DNA from: Burhinus oedicnemus
Lineage: Eukaryota > Chordata > Aves > Charadriiformes > Burhinidae
DNA: 64,000 nt
Assembly (NCBI GenBank): GCA_008921705.1
Contig: VFFE01007127.1
Coordinates: 1,139,472-1,203,471, forward strand
Reading direction: 5' to 3'
Shown here one piece after another: positions 62,211 to 64,000 of the stretch (positions are counted from its first letter, which is position 1; each line of letters begins with the position of its first letter). Position numbers and translations under genes: made by a program. The notes beneath the pieces are model-generated. The model searched no databases and was not told the DNA's origin. It saw only the letters and a list, made by a program, of their open reading frames with translations.

Positions 62211-64000
62211 TTTCCAGCTCACTCAGAAAAGGCTGTATGAGTGAGAGTGAGGACTCCTCATTCTTTTTGCACCATCTTCTTGGAAAAAGTATGTACAGCT
62301 TCCACGGACTGTGCTATATTAAAGTAGTTGGGCATTTTCCAACAAATCTGCTAAACTTGTAACACCAAATGTTTTGAAATGAATGCTCCTTCACATCGCT
62401 GTGCCACTTCTATCAGGGAAGCTCCCCAGATCCAGAGAGCTCTGCGTGCTTCAGAGTAGAAGCACTTTCCACAGAACCTAATAGCTCATCTTGCCTTGGA
62501 TTGAGTTCAAATCCCACAAAACTTGAGCTGCTCCAGTATAAGCGCTACCCACTGGCCTTTATTGTTTTTAAGGAGCTTCATTTTCTATGAATGAGTAGAC
62601 TAAATAAAGCTTATTGGGAAAGGGGAAGAGCTGGGGAGGGGTGAGAAACTTTATGTGGAACTGCACAGTTTTGAGAACTCAAGAACTGTCTCGTGCTAGT
62701 GCAGCTCTGCTTGCTGAAGGGCATCTTCTCCTTCAGTAGAGGACTCAAACCAGGGAAGCTTCTGCCTTTGGGGGAAACAGGTGTCAAAACAATGCTGGGG
62801 AAAAAACAATAATTATTGATTTTAATTGAAGACTGAGTATTTTAAAGTTAGATAAATAGCTAGTTACCCTGTACAATAGAGATTTCACCTAGTTTAGAAA
62901 GATAGCCAATATTGCTGCTCTCCTTGGAAATATCCAGCGTGTCTGAGAGGAGCTGGTTCTCTGTTGCTCGTGTCCCAGGACTAACAGTCTGAGCAACTAG
63001 GTAGGAACTGTGCTTTTGTTGAAACAGTGGCATGGCTGAGCTCAACAGATCTGAAAGGCTTTGGCAGACAGTGATGGAATGTGTGCCATCATTAAAAATC
63101 AATAATAAGGATCCTGTCATCATCTGTTGTGGAATTGTGATTTCTACCCCCGCCTTGACCTACCAAACCCTTTAATAGCTTTTTCTAAGTATGCGCTGGT
63201 CTTCCTAAAGATTTATTTTGTCATCCATGTTCAGCACAGTGCAAACTTTCCTTGTATCAAAGGAGAAAGCCAGCCCAAAATGTATTAAATTGGATGGAAA
63301 TCAAAAATGGCTATGTATCTGTGTCTCATAATACCATCCAAAACACTCCTCAGCTTTCCTAGTCTTTGAACCAGTGCACTGAGCTGATACTGGCATTTCT
63401 CATTCCAGCTGGATTAACGAGTTCCTGGACCAGCCAAAGACTTCCTACAATTCAGGGGAGCAAGACAGGTGCGTCTTCTTTAAGTCAGGCCAGATGGAAC
63501 AGGTGCCAGGCCAACGCTTCCCGTGAAGGAAGAAAAAGTCCCTTTTAAGCCAAGGAGCATTGGTGCCAGATACGTGGAAGGCGCGGGACGAGAAGAGCAC
63601 ACAACTGCAGACTGAAAGAGGAACTCTTAGCATTCTCATCGCAAGGGTTGTGGTGCTTGGAGACAAATGGTGAATGCCTCCACCTAAGGCTAGCCAGGGT
63701 GATGAGCTGTGTTCTTGTTCAGAGGGTAGGGAGGGATGCTTGGTCCACTGGGACCTGCTGTTCCTGGCCCAGAATGATGCTTGGCTGACTGGAGCCTGCC
63801 AGAGCCAGGTGAAAAAGACCCAAGAATGCCCAGGCTTGAGGCTGGTGCCAGACTTTGAGCTGCAGCTATTGGATTCCTGTAGACTGCACCTGCCTGGCTC
63901 ATTGCTGCTGGATGGAAGACATGCCACGCTTAGAGGGCAAATGGCAGAGTCAGGCGCTCAAGGCGAAGTACAAAATAAAAGCAACATAAAAACAAGTTGA
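62211..64000. other. Unique DNA to window end, no gene supported
   Basis: No gene recognised. The last 600 bases are more GC-rich. They hold the longest open frame of the window (63445-63927, minus, 160 codons) and an overlapping plus-strand frame running off the end (63674 onward). Neither has a domain, and the two are mutually antisense. An exon of a transcript extending beyond the window cannot be excluded. Confidence 0.45.

Noticed and set aside
62485..62518. tRNA-like GAGTTCAAATCCC string
   Set aside because: A B-box-like string is present, but the only A-box-like string is too close to form a promoter. Evidence was too thin to list as a repeat.
63445..63927. Longest open frame in the window (160 codons, minus strand)
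   Set aside because: It overlaps an antisense open frame from 63674, contains no recognisable domain and is rich in Ser, Leu and Trp. One or a few frames this long are expected by chance in 64 kb on six frames.
1..64000. CRISPR arrays, rRNA genes, bacterial operons or insertion sequences
   Set aside because: Nothing prokaryotic was seen. The repeat content and the lack of dense coding point to a bird nuclear genome.

Overview
The window is vertebrate nuclear DNA, almost certainly from a bird. The evidence is four copies or fragments of the CR1 non-LTR retrotransposon. One of them (40171-40912, minus strand) carries the avian-type CR1 3' end with its terminal 8-bp repeats, and two others retain recognisable pieces of CR1 reverse-transcriptase ORF. 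Sparse interspersed repeats in otherwise unique, CpG-poor, AT-leaning sequence also fit an avian intergenic or intronic region. I could not support any host protein-coding exon, rRNA, functional tRNA, CpG-island promoter or CRISPR array. The many open frames are short, overlap on both strands and resemble no family I recognise.

Layout. Positions 1-35.9 kb are mostly unique noncoding DNA with an ancient MIR-type SINE core (4169-4210), a short CR1 fragment (19068-19188), a pentanucleotide microsatellite (23151-23175), a TA-rich microsatellite (24030-24049) and a possible tRNA-derived SINE remnant (25650-25682). Positions 35.9-40.9 kb hold a cluster of three CR1 copies: one on the plus strand (35880-36872) and two on the minus strand (39034-39414 and 40171-40912). 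Positions 45.2-52.2 kb contain the most unusual structure, described below. Positions 52.2-64 kb are again unique, with a 19-base C run at 62192-62210.

The 45-52 kb structure. A 20-base assembly gap (46104-46123) separates two overlapping versions of the same locus. Block X (45205-45558) recurs after the gap at 46145-46498, and block Y (45554-46103) recurs at 51602-52151. Before the gap X and Y are directly joined. After the gap they are separated by 5,103 bp (46499-51601) that contains an antisense solo LTR (47917-48550). The X-Y join occurs at a 5-base microhomology (GTAAA). The simplest reading is that two haplotypes were placed end to end: one allele with the 5.1 kb segment, and one that lost it by a microhomology-type deletion.

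No gene network can be described. I did not find a new biological system; the structural variant and assembly duplication is the observation most worth following up.
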